DNA of 64,000 bases, taken from Melampsora larici-populina 98AG31 (Eukaryota > Basidiomycota > Pucciniomycetes > Pucciniales > Melampsoraceae). The notes below the pieces were generated by a model. That model was not told the DNA's origin. It was given only the letters and a program-made list of their open reading frames with translations, and ran no database searches. Location: contig NW_006768773.1 of NCBI RefSeq assembly GCF_000204055.1, forward strand, positions 1,085,879 to 1,149,878. Direction: 5' to 3'. Positions within the stretch are counted from its first letter, which is position 1. Each line of letters opens with the position of its first letter. The position numbers and the translations under genes are program-made. Below are positions 24,786 to 36,610 of this stretch, piece after piece.

Positions 24786-25422
24786 ATTTATTAAAATTCG
24801 ATTTATAGACTTGATGAACCTAAATCAAGAATTGTAGAACAACAAAGCCTTGTATACTGAAAGATTTATAATTCCTTATGAATTGAATGATGCACTTTTA
24901 CATGTTTTGGTTTCTGACCAGAAATAAAAAGAAATCTTGAAGGATTCGACTGATTATTAGTTAACAATCATCGGATCACTTTCGATTTAATGATGCTAAT
25001 GGGTTTCGACAGATTCTCAAGTTGGACTTTTTTCACTTTTTTAAATTAATTTTACATACACATGCTTAATAAACTTGATAATGATAATGATAATGATACA
25101 CATAATCTCTTCTCAACAAATAATATTACACTTTAAAATTAAAAAATGTTTTTTTTTGTATACTGAAGGCTCAAGGTATTAAGATTTCACTTTTTAATTG
25201 AGTGTTGAAAATAGAATGTTATTTTAATAATGTTGACCAGCAAAATAACTTGGGATATTACCAATCAATCTTCCTTTTCTTTTAAAAGATTGTATTCCAT
25301 TAATACAGATCTTAAGTTTAGGAGATTTTTGAAGAGTTTTATTTCGAATTTGACATTTTTTACCTATCAATCAGAATAATTTGTCAAGTTGATCAAAAAA
25401 AAATCGACATCATTTTTATTAA
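24786..25422. other. Intergenic region between convergent genes
   Basis: AT-rich DNA between two converging 3′ ends. It contains a short microsatellite of about four TAATGA units near 25078–25096. No gene is seen. Confidence 0.5.
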
Positions 25423-28079
25423 TCAATAGAATAATCTCTTACCTAAAAAAGGATGAGGTTTAATTGATTGTTTTGAAATTGTAGACATAGATTTGGATGA
25501 TATTGAATTCTTAAAATCAATTAAAGATTGATCACTAGATAATCTGGTTAATTTTTTATTTTTACTTGGTGATGATATTGAGTTTATTCCTAAAGATGAC
25601 CATATTGAATCATTCGAATTTGGTGGGTTTGTCATAAGATGAGTTGATGGATCATATCTAGGTGTTATAGGTGGGGTTTCAGGTGCAAGGATCGAACTAG
25701 GAGACGTCTTCGATTCTTCTCCATTTGAAGATGAGACACTAGTGTAGCTTTGGATAAGGTTTTCTTCATGAACTTCATGGGCTTTGGGTCGTTGAGCTAG
25801 TGATGAGTCGAGTGTTGATGATTCGAGTATCGGAAGACGATTAGGCAGTAATGAGGAATCACTAGATTGAGTCTCAGCAACACGTTCAGTATCCTTATCA
25901 TCTTTATGTACCCTGGCATCGGGAGTGATATATGTGGTGGCACCATCTACTTTATCTTCCGAGACTTCAGAATCTGAAAAGATAGATATATCTCTTATTT
26001 CGTTCTGTTCAGCAATATGTAACGCATCAGGAATACCAGAAACCTGATCAACTGTATCATTCGGCCGATAATTCTCTAGAAAAGGACTGATTTCTCTCGT
26101 GAAAGACTTGGTCGGTTCAGAAACAAAATTTTTTTGACATTCTTCAGTATCGATTCTCGCCTTGATTTCTGATTTGATGATGGTCCATTTTTTTTCAGGT
26201 GGAACAGTCAAACTTGTTGCTTTATTTGACGTAAAGGTACGATGGTTTGAAAAGAATTGTTGGACGGAAGAAATATCACTTAAGTGATGAAGTAATTGTC
26301 CAAAATAAGATTGAGTATGGTTCAACTTTGAAGGTTTGGGTTCTGTTGAGGACATTAGAAACATGGAAAGAGATTAGCGTTCGGGTAATAAGAGGATTTG
26401 AACTCTTTATGGTGTGAAAGGATAAACTTCCTTACCAGATTGTGATACTTGACTATGGTTTGAAGTTACGTTCGAAAGTGAAAGCGGAACGGCCAGGGTG
26501 GAGGATTGAGCTGGGTTTTTGTGTGTTGATATCTCGGAGAGATGACGAGGAGTGGGTTGGAGTGATCTCTCAACTTGAAAATCTACATGCCTAGCTAAGG
26601 GGATATCATCTGATGAAGGAATAGACACAGAGCAACCATTGACATTGTTGCATTCATCGGGAAGTTTTATATTCTTGGCCACTTGTTGCTCCATCTCCGT
26701 GCTTATATTGGCAAGGCTTACAGGTGAGGTGATCTGGACGGGAGAAGCGGTTGAAGTTGCAAGTATCTGATCGTCGCGGATTGTCGATGGTCTGGTGAGA
26801 CTGGACGTGACTTTAAGTTGTCTCTTGTTCAAAGAATCGGCTGATTCAAGTTGAGATTTTTTAACATTACTGTCGCCAATGAATCTGAGTGGCTTTGGAC
26901 ATCGCATCAAGACTGAGCCTCCACGTCGTGGCCGCACGTTCTTACACTTTGGCAAGATCACGGGATTTTTTTTCAAACGCGTCAAAGCATTGAATCTTCC
27001 CCTTGGAGCTGATTTGTTGGAGATGGATTTATGGCTTTGTATTGAGGAAAAAACAAACAGATATCAGAATTTTTTTTGGGACACATTGAATGGAAAGTAG
27101 AATACGCTGACTCAGCACGTCGTCTTGTAGGTTCTTGAGGAAAGGCTTGGGAAGTCATTTTGAGACATGGAAATTGTGATCTGGTTCGGAGGTTAGTAAG
27201 CTTAACATGACCCCAATTATACCTTTCTTCGCGATAGAAAGCGAGTGGTGCAAGAGTTTGTAGATAAGTATAATCTTTTGAACTGAGAGAGAGTTTTGAG
27301 ATTGGAATCAGTTCTTTGTGTGGTACTAAAGTCACTGGTACGGTGTGTCGCATTAAACCTTGATGAAGTATAGGTTGCGAGATTTGTTCATCATTTGGTT
27401 GTTGGTCTTGTGAAGATGAATTTAATACCTCTGGTTCCGGACGATGATGAGCACCCACCGACGCTGCAGGAGGCCTTCTGATGCCTAATGAACTAAACCG
27501 TAATAATCGGCGCTTTAAGGGTTTTGAAGTAAGCCTTTCACTATCAAATGACTTTGACTTCATGCGTTTTGCGCTCGCTTTTCTCGTAGGAGCCTGTGAC
27601 GGTCCTGAGGGGACATACAATTCCAATGTGTCGATGCTCAATCTCCAGAGAAGGACAATGGAGCTCAAGCAGTATACTTACGCTTGGCACTTGTTGTGTT
27701 GCTTTGAGATATCTGGTTGCATAAGCGGAGATCGAATCAGTATAAGTTCTTCATTATCAGGATCATTGATCACGTCCAGACTATCTCTTCAGAATGTTTG
27801 AAAATATGTTACAAGCTCTAAACAATTCCATCAAAGGGTGTCAACGGCGTTGAAGGCGTATGAGACATATCCTATCTTGAAAAGCCAGCATTTTGCAATG
27901 TAGAAGAAAATAGACAGACAGAGAAGTAAAGGTCTTGCCATAATTGTCCTACTCACCTGTTCATGAGTATCTTGACGATTCAGTGACTCATGGTGGTGTT
28001 CTTCATAAGAAAGTCCCATGGGTATGATCCTACGTCTTTGTCTTTGTTTGAATGTATCGAACGGTTCATCGATTTCCAT
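25423..28079 (-). CDS. Unrecognised Ser-rich, basic, probably nuclear protein
   Basis: Multi-exon gene on the minus strand, about 747 residues. Likely exons are 28079–27957, about 27786–27682, 27636–27106, 27001–26436 and 26342–25423. Phases agree for all junctions except the first, where the strong GTGAGT donor does not join exon 2 in frame, so a mini-exon or another donor may be missing. Exon 1 holds a KQRQRRR cluster. Exon 3 has several basic clusters (KASAKRMKSK, KPLKRRLLRF) that could be nuclear localisation signals. The rest is low-complexity Ser/Pro/Thr-rich sequence. No catalytic domain, membrane segment or known fold was recognised. The stop and terminal exon are well supported by the long open frame, and the exon-4/5 joint restores an open frame cleanly. 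Confidence 0.6.
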
Positions 28080-29586
28080 TTCTTGAGAATGCTGGTCTGA
28101 ATCTTTGATGATTCTTGATTACCTTTATATGATATCACTGGTCAATTAGAGATGACATCAAGTGCCGCATACATCGAGTTCACAAGAGATGCGGTACCGA
28201 GTCATACATGGTCATTGGTCATCAACTAAATTGATAACCAAATGAAATGTTTGATTACCCAGAATTCGCCAGCAATGATATGATCGATAGCTTGAAGATA
28301 TCATTGGCTAATCCGAGTCGACTGAACACTTGGAGAGAACGGTCAATGAGAGAAGGTGAGGGTGTTTTACTTTCTTTCTCTCCCTGACTCGGAGTCTCGT
28401 CTTTACTCTTGGGTCTATGTATAGTGATCCTGACTCTCTTTAGACCAGTCGATCAGCCTAGAGTCTACATAGAGGAACGCATCGCAAGCTGGTTTCGAGC
28501 TTCGAAGTCAGCATTTGTTATCTCGATGTGGAGCTTGATGAAAAAACAATGTGCGGTGATCGAGATCGCCAACTGCCTTGTATCTCGCATCCAAGCGGCC
28601 GGCCGGTGAGTCCACGCAATGCCTTCCGCACCCCCTTACAGCTCGTGAAATCGACCTTTTTCTGAGAGAGGGACTTTTTCAATTTACCTTTTTCATACAG
28701 GCCGCTTGCACCAAACTTCAAGTGCTGAGGAGGACTGTGTATTAAGAGCTACATGTTTCCCCGTTCGGATCAACAACATGTTTGTTCGTCGACACCAGGG
28801 CTCAACAAATGGTAAGGGGCCAATCCGATATGGATCAAAACATCATTTTGGCGTCAAAACGAGGTCAATCGACGTCTAGGTTGCTGGAGGAAGGGCAACC
28901 GTTGTTTGCAAACTTCAAGACTTCAAAATTATATCCAGGTAATGCATCCGCTTCCCCCTGATTATTGCCTCGCCGGTCCACATTCAAATCATGAACAGAC
29001 GTGATCTATCGGGCACCATAACGGAATCTACTATGGCTAAGAGCGGTGCCACATATGATAGTCACCCTTCTTTGGATGAACAGTCCCTTCATTATCCATA
29101 TCATTATTCATTTTTGTAGGGAATTGAATTCCACCGAGCGAGACAATTGTATCCTTTTGGCAGTGCCACAAACCAAGAATAATTGGAAGCCGCCGTGTAC
29201 TTTGCAAGTACATCGCTCTTCTACTTCGGTCGATAATCTCAAGGACCCGCTTTCACCATTAAATCAAGATTCCTCCATTTTGGGCATCGCCTCCATCCCT
29301 GATAACGGTGTCTTTCGAATAAACAGGATTGCAACGGGTCGTGACGACGAGTCCCTGATATTTCCGAGCTGCATAAAAGGTAAACACTTTTCCTGCCTCC
29401 TTCGCGGTGCTGGAGTTCCTTTGATTTACAGATTACGGTTTTATTCACATGTTCCTTCATACTCATACCTTCTCTTCTTTCATATATTAAAGCATAATAA
29501 TAAGATATTGGCAGGTGATTTTTGCAGGTTGGCCGACTTACGTTCATAATATCACCGGACAAGCTAAAGGCAAGGTACCTGCGCAA
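28080..29586. other. Region upstream of protease 1, no supported gene
   Basis: It contains the divergent upstream regions of the hypothetical gene and the first protease. Several frames of 60–167 codons exist on both strands but show no domain or splice logic. A tgcataaaag word near 29370 could be a TATA-like element about 215 bases before the protease start. Confidence 0.35.
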
Positions 29587-32097
29587 ATGATCAGGTCGAC
29601 TCTGCTGGCCATCTTCCTTTTTGTCAACAGAACACTTGCAGATGTGATTCCTGATCCCTCGCCGCCTGGGATATCTTTTCGTCACCAAAGAAATTTTGGG
29701 TCGAACAACGCACGCCAGCCTCTGTTTTGGGGAAGGGAAAGAAGATTTTCAATCCAAAGCAAAGCGAAATCGGATCATGTCAGTGCGACTGGAAGACTGT
29801 CACCCCCGTTATCCACTCTGAGACCTCAAGATCAAAAGGGCGATGTACCATCCAACGTCCTCTCATACGGTAAAGATCTCGAAGGTGGTTTACCTCGGCT
29901 CTCAATCATCCGACACACCAATGAAAGACAGAGCTTCCTATCTGGGCACGTACATAACAGGTTCGACATACCTCCAAAACGTACTGAAAGCAAACTGTTC
30001 GCTTTTATAACTGGCAAGCTGCTAGGACTCGTCCATCGATGGCCATCCTCGTCGTATCACAGTAAAAGAGATCCTATACGAGAGGTCCAGGATACCAAGG
30101 ACCCGAACATTCATCGTTTCCGGAAGCGATCACTCGACTTGTACTCAGGGGATCTTCCCAGAGGTTCTACAGAGAAACCCGATGTTCTTACTGAAGACAT
30201 TCATACAAAACATCGAATGAAGCCCTCACAGTCCGATAGACATCCTTTTAATGATCACTCCGACACTGACGCAAAGCTCTCTGAAGCATTGGAATTTACC
30301 TACAGCCAACCTTTAAGCTTATCTCAGCTAAGCTCCGTCTCATCAGAAGAACAGAAGACCTTCACTCTACCTCTCTATCGACCCAAGACGTTTAATTATG
30401 ACGACGATGTCCACCCACAGATTCGATTCCAACAGCATTTAAATCACGCATTGCAAAGGCACGCAAATTTCTTGAACACGTCGCTCGATGATGCGGAACT
30501 GGTGGAAAATATGCGAAAGAGAGTGGAGAGCTTGTCACTACCTTTCGATCAATCAAGTCTCCGTCGAAGAGATCATCCACTACCACTTGCACAAGTCAAG
30601 CCAAATGGCTTTCCTGAATCGTCTTTTCATGCGTTAAATAATTCGACTATTACTACTGCCGATCATCCGACCGCTAAAAACTCGATAGGGCTTAGCATCG
30701 AAGCTAATGATGTTGGCTACTTGGCCGAAATTTACATCGGAACTCCTCCCAAGAAATTCAGAGTCATCCTCGATTCAGGCTCAGCTGATACATGGGTTAT
30801 GGTCAGAATCATTCAATCTTTCAGCTTACTATACACATGGCGTAGCTGAATGATGCCTTGCTTTTGTCTGCGCATGGGTCTCTTTTAGCTTCCACAGTGC
30901 CGAAATTCAAAAAACCCGGCTCTGGGATGTAATCACCCAGCTTTGAATGTCGATTCCAGTACCCTTCATATTACTGACACCAAATTTAACGTTAGCTACG
31001 GTGTGTCATATTTCAATTTGAGCCTAGTATGATCTAATCTTCAACTGATACTTTTACCAAATGTTGGAAAAGGTACCGGAAATGTTCAAGGGTTGCTTGT
31101 GCAAGAAGACATCACCATTGGAGGTCTGCTGCTCCAACATCACACTTTTGGTGGCGTCACTTCAGCAAGCAATGAATTTGCTGGTTCAACTATGTCGGTT
31201 TTTCTTCGAATATGTCTTGAAAGTTGGACCGCTCGTTGATAGAATACTTTTGAGTTATAGCCCATTCGATGGTTTGATGGGAACTGCTAAAAGTTCCCTA
31301 TCCAGTCAAAAAGTCATAACGCCGATCGAAGCCATGGCCAAAGCTGGAATTATTTCTGGAGCGTTCATTGGTTATTCCTTGGGTCGAGTCTCTGACAATC
31401 AAAACATAGGTGTGTTTACGTCATTATAATCATTCAACAAGGAGATTTGAGTTGAATCTCGATGATCGCATTATTGCAATATGTAGGTCAGGCGACCTTT
31501 GGTGGCGTGGATCAGACCAAATTCTCGGGGAATCTCACTATGTTTCCTAATGTCAACAAAAAGGGATTTTGGGAAGGAGAAATGGCGAGCATCATGGTAG
31601 ATGGTCAAGTCGTACTAAGACAGAGAACAGGAATCCTCGATACTGGCACCACTTTGATCGTCGCGCCCCCAGCTGACGCTCAAGCATTACACGCCCATAT
31701 ACCTGGGGCATCGAGCGATGGAAAAGGAGGATTTTTTATTCCTTGCACCAGCAAAGCCAAGGTAGCATTAAGTTTTGGTGGAGTTCCGTTCGAAATCAAT
31801 CCGGTGGACTTGACCTTTCAACCCACAACGACCGATTTATCTGCAAATTGTATCAGTGCAATCAGTTCAGGTACAGTTGGAGGACCTAATCAATGGTTGC
31901 TTGGTGATACATTTCTGAAAGTCAGTCTTCCAAGTTCTTACTATCAGATTCCCTTAAAGCCCAACTTTGTCGTATCACTCAACCCGCATCATCTTTTTGG
32001 CACCATCTTTTGTTGTTAGAATGTGTATTTTGCGACCGATGCAACCCACGATGAGATGGGAATGGCGGCTCTCAAAAAGGTCTCTTCTAAAGGATAA
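29587..32097 (+). CDS. Secreted pepsin-like aspartic protease 1 (A1 family)
   Basis: Predicted 702 residues. Exons: 29587–30801, 30889–31000, 31073–31193, 31261–31409, 31487–31920, 32020–32097. The chosen ATG gives a signal peptide (MIRSTLLAIFLFVNRTLA). An unusually long pro-region of about 350 residues follows, basic and Ser-rich with dibasic sites such as RKR and RRR. The catalytic domain starts near [20 protein letters not shown]. The first catalytic Asp is D396 in DSGS, the flap is SYGTG, and the second Asp is D584 in ILDTGTTL. Both Asp motifs are intact. It should be an extracellular or vacuolar endopeptidase activated by removal of the pro-region. Exons 2–6 match the second protease base-for-base in length (112, 121, 149, 434, 78), so the two arose by duplication. 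The pro-regions differ widely. Confidence 0.93.
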
Positions 32098-32950
32098 GTA
32101 GTATTGTAGTCAATCTCCAAGAAATTAATAGTCATCTGTAATTGTAAATCTGTTGATGTACTATGTGACTTGTATCCCTTTACAACGGCCTAATCCGCCC
32201 TGGTGGCTCCTCCAGTCTTTTTCGTTTTCACGATTTAAGAACCTGTTTGTATCAATGTAACATTCTTTGAAACTAAACCAAGTAATCTACTCGTACCTCA
32301 ACATATCCTACTGTGAGCCTTTAGGACAAGATGCATGGTGCCATTTGCCTTGCAACATTATCACATCAAGCATCCACACAGTCACTTATAATAGATAGAC
32401 AAATATGGAAATCCTTCAAACGTGACCTGCACAGTATATCCAAGTTGAGACAAGTTGACTTTTGAACCCTGCATGTTCTACTCAAGGCTCTCTGAATATA
32501 CTGTTGTGCCTTTGGGCAGCTGTAACATGAAAATGTGAAGAGATTTTCAATGCAACATTTTCCCTTGTATGTGTTGGGAGAAACTTACCCTACTCTAGGG
32601 TTAAGTTTCCACATAACCACAGTCCAATACAGTGTGCCTTTGGGTACTGTCAACCATCAAACTTTGAATGGTTGAATTGACAATTCAGAGGTGGCTTTTG
32701 AGGTGGAATATCCTCCTATATCCTCTGCACATCTTGACTTCAAACCAAATCCTACACAGCAATTATGGATTTAAGCATCCTGGGTCCAGGAAATAATGTG
32801 ATGCCTTGATAGGCTAGACAACCTTATGCCTGAAACAGCTAAATGAAGACATGAGTAGTTTCAATCATCCCCAGTCCTGGTTTACTTTAAGTCACTGATT
32901 TAATTTATTTGGTTGTGATTGATAACTAGATGGACACCATGAACAAAAAT
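32098..32950. other. Intergenic, no gene seen
   Basis: The 3′ flank of protease 1 followed by non-coding DNA leading into the decayed hAT element. No open frame, tRNA or clear repeat pair was recognised. Confidence 0.4.
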
Positions 32951-32959
32951 CTCACTTGA

Positions 32960-35010
32960 TCTAGTGGCCATTGTGCCAACTTCAATCAACAACATGAAAG
33001 AGCTAATGCCCAACACAAGCAAGACAAGTTGCCTCCCTTCAAGGCCCTCTTATCCGGACATGGGATATGCTGGGGTATTTGTGCTGAGCAATGGGACCTT
33101 ATGTGGGAGGCTTGGGATGTAAGTTTTCTATCAATACTCAGAAACTTTTATTGTGAAGTGATGTGCTGACCAAAGAAATTTATTCTGCAGTTGATTGATG
33201 GAGTGGTGAAGGAGGATTTAGCTGATGTCCACTGCAAGAGGGGCCATGCAAGAAAGGATGATAAGAAGCATGGTTACTTGAAAGCAGTAGTTTTTCAGCT
33301 GCATATTGGCAAGCAATGAGAGATATGCTTGATATTCTCACTGTAAGTCTTTCAACATCAAAACTTCAAATTCTATACTGACTCCTGGATATCTACCTCA
33401 TAGCCTTACAAGATATTAACTTGTGAGATGGAAGGCAATATATCTACAGGGTGTATGGTGCTGGTAAAGTATGTACAGGTTAATTTGTCCATGTACAATC
33501 AATTGAAGACAATGCGCTTGAATTTCCCTCTTTACCCAATGGTTGACATCATGCTAGAGAAGATCAAACTGTATCTTGAAGAGGCACTCACCTGTGATAC
33601 CTTAGGTCTTGCCGCTGTTTTTCACCCCAGGTTACATGTGCAATTCTTTTCTTGTGCCTTTAGAGAGGGCTCTCCTGAACACATCCAAGCCAATGCCTCA
33701 CTGCAAGTATCATTCACATCCAAGTGTGAGCATCAAGCAGCTGAAGCTCAAGACTCACTGGAACCAGTCACCACCTCTTCAGTACAAGGTGATCTGCCTC
33801 CCAAAATGTTCTCTCCAGATTTCTTTGAGTTCTATAATGAAGTTTCAACCAAAAATAACCTCAACAAGCTTGAGCAATACATTCAAGGAATTTATCCAAT
33901 GAAATCACTGAATGTCAACAATCCTCAACATGATTTGGATTGGTGGAGGGTAAGTGTGAGGAGTATGTGCCTGTTTGGCGTACTCTGCACTAAGAATTTG
34001 GTGATAAAGGTAAAGCACATCCTTCATGTGATACACCCAAGTGAAGACTAGAGCTAGTTGACCTCTAAGAAGAGGATTTAAGGAAGAGAGAAAGAGATCA
34101 AGGGCAATAAAGAGCTAGTATGCTCTAACCTTGTGAGACTGCAAGGGGCAGGATTTACACTTTTGCAAACCAAAGATCCTGAAGGCTAATTTAGACTCCG
34201 GCTAAGGGAGGAAGCTTTGCTGCTTTGCAGTTTATTTTTAGAGGATATGATGGTCCAAGGCTTGTAGAAATCAATACCGGGGTGTTCAGCAATGGAACCT
34301 GTAATGCTCAAGTTTGGTCTTTGGACTACACAACTAATCATGTACTCAAGGATCCTCTGAATAGGATTTCAAGTATAATGTGATTCTGAGTTGTGATGTG
34401 TTAAAAAGATGGGGGATGAATCAAGGGAAGAAGGGGGGTTTATATATTCACAGTTCAAGTGTCAACTTGTGGTTGGCGTGTGATTCTTGTCTCACTTGTG
34501 GTTGACGCTTGGGTTAGGTTTGTTACGTATTTAATACATCATGTACATGTGTTTATGTGTCTCTTGACACTGAGCCTTGAGATGTACTTATGGATTTATA
34601 CAATGATATAATATTACCTGTGTTACTGTTAGCCTGTGGTCCTGTAATTAGGGCTCAGGGCTGACAGTAAGTCCAATTCTTCTTTGCAACATTGTCATTC
34701 ATTATGATCACCTTACTGATCATCATTGCTTCACAGTGTCATGGGGGTGAATATTCTGTTCTATCTGTATTAGCTTGACCTTGCAAATCCAGCAGTGCCA
34801 TCTTCCCCAGAGAGATCATTCTCAGTGGCTAGCGGGATTTGCACTGACAAGCAAGGTGGATTGAAGCCTTAAATGACTGAAATGTTGGTCTGTAGTACAT
34901 TATGGATGGGTGAAGATACCCCTCTGACTAAGGATTCTGCAGAGGTTGGCAAGGTAATTGATTTTGCCAAGAAGGAAGTCATGAAGAAAGTCAGAAAGAA
35001 ATATCATTGA
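32960..35010 (+). pseudogene. Decayed hAT transposase (hAT-1)
   Basis: Fragments of a hAT transposase can be followed on the plus strand. The segment starting MEGNISTGCMVLVKY at 33428 aligns with MEGDFASGSVLLAEY of hAT-2 and runs to LDWWR. After an interrupted intron, a C-terminal dimerisation segment (LANPAVPSSPERSFSVAS) occurs near 34770. Upstream exon-like pieces near 33190–33340 need frameshifts to match, and in-frame stops occur (for example after GGLKP). No BED finger survives. The element is a relic, and an LTR-like insert lies in its last intron. Confidence 0.75.
33955..34666. mobile_element. Solo LTR in the last intron of hAT-1
   Basis: A 712-base insert begins TGTGAG and ends CTGACA (near-inverted TG…CA tips) and is flanked by the five-base duplication GTAAG at 33950–33954 and 34667–34671. 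Removing it gives a normal short intron after the LDWWR exon. No internal retrotransposon genes are present, so this is best read as a solo LTR. The duplicated target is the 5′ splice site itself. Confidence 0.65.
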
Positions 35011-36306
35011 GATTTTCTTGGTCTCTTTCCCTAATCAAGATTTTTCTTTTTTCCTTTCTCTTATATCTTTTTCCTTTTAATTACAATTGATTACAACATT
35101 GCTTAACATTTTCTTGGCACTCCTTTAAATCACAAGTTATTTTTCTATTATTTTTCATGTTTGGCACAAAAATATATATCTTGGCCTGTAACACCAAGAG
35201 GCACTGTGAATAAAAATTACACTATGAGCTACCATCTTTGCACAAAGAACTTTGTCAACTACTGCTAGAGCTACCAAGCTTAGAGCATTCACTATCATGG
35301 GGGTGATTTATTGTAAATTTTGTGTTCCTGAGCACAAAATTTAATCATGTGTGTTTTACCTAAGTTGATGTAACCACATGAAATCCACTATGGAATGATG
35401 TAACCACTGTAACATATGATTCAACTACAATAAATCACTGTGAATCAAACAGATCCACAGTGGTATGATTTTGAAATGAAATACCTTATCTCTCATAACT
35501 TTCATCCAAAAAATCCATGAAATGTCTGCCACAAGTTCTTTGAAAAGAAAACTCAATGTCCTTTTGAAGTCTTCAAATGACAATGATGAGCAGCAGGATT
35601 ATGACCAACTGGTCTTTGACTGCCTCTTCAACAGGCTCCCTCCACCTCTCTAACACCCTCATACTTCTATACACATAGATCAAGACTGTGTTGCTTGTGG
35701 TCAGCAACTCTTTTGATTTGGAGTGTGATGTCTTGATGCTGACTTTCAAGGATGAATTTTGAAGTTCAAACTTTGAAGTTGAGGTTTTGAGGGTTGAAAT
35801 TTGAGATTTAAAGCCTTCAAGTGTGAAGTTTTGAAGTTTGAAGTCTTGAAAAATGCAGTTTGGACGGATTGGATGCATCAAGTCTTATGATAAATCAACT
35901 CGCAGGCTTGCTTAGATTTGAACAAGCGGGGTGCAAGACTTGACGCAGTTGTACGGACGTCTGTATTTTACACCACGGGTCAGTGCTGATATCAATTTGA
36001 GGTCATCTTCCCCAATGTCCATTTGATATTGATTTGATATCAATTTGATATACAAATTGTCAATATCAATTTTATGTCGGTATCACCAGCCCTCACCAGC
36101 CCCAGCAGGTGTGAGGAACGCCAGAGCTCTGTTGACTGTTACGTTGTTCATTAGCCCTTTCTCGGCGTTGATTGAAGTCGGCCCGGTGACCGCTGGATCG
36201 TGTGAGCTTTTCTGGTAAGATGGAGTGCTTCATCTTCAGCTCTGAATACTCAGCTGGTAGTAAAGAAGCCTTGAATTCATCGCTATACATATCGGCGGGG
36301 AGATGG
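35011..36306. other. Repeat debris with a GATATCAA-rich cluster
   Basis: Mostly non-coding. Around 35985–36085 the word gatatcaa/ttgatatc recurs several times in about 100 bases. It is preceded by acaccacgggtca, which also flanks the small MITE at 43.3 kb. Near 35695–35850 a Leu/Phe/Ser-biased minus-strand frame is really a diverged short repeat of 'gaagtt(t)tga'. A minus-strand frame at 36093–36371 is cut at its 5′ side by the retroelement and has no recognised domain. Confidence 0.45.
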
Positions 36307-36537
36307 GTAGTTGGTAACTTGCTTATTAACAGATGGGAATGTGGATATCTTGGTTCGTAATTTACATACATACATGTGCTAACAGGTCAGATATGTTTTC
36401 CCTTTAGGTGGTTTACAGATATGATGTCAAATCTTGTTTAACTTTCCACTCACCGTTTTCATTCCCATCGTCATTCCATTATCAACTTTCTCTATCTTCT
36501 TTTACTCTATTATCATCTATTCAGACAGTTTTTTAAA
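36307..36537 (+). repeat. Ngaro-like repeat A1 (5′ terminal)
   Basis: Starts gtagttggtaacttgc and runs to the attcagac…tttaaag block. The copy A2 lies immediately after B1 near the 3′ end. It should contain the 5′ promoter of the retroelement. Confidence 0.85.
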
Positions 36538-36610
36538 GAAGAGAAGTTCACTCACTCATCCAAATAATCGTTATCTCAAAAAATTAATCTCTGCTAACAA
36601 AAAGAACTCT

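Noticed and set aside
25078..25096. TAATGA microsatellite
   Set aside because: Short and low copy in AT-rich DNA; not considered a functional repeat or CRISPR-like array.
29046..29549. 167-codon frame before protease 1
   Set aside because: Ends before the protease start in a different phase and has no domain; likely untranslated or chance.
36093..36371. 92-codon minus-strand frame next to the retroelement
   Set aside because: Its N-terminal part lies inside repeat A1, so the frame as given is chimeric; the remaining part has no known domain.
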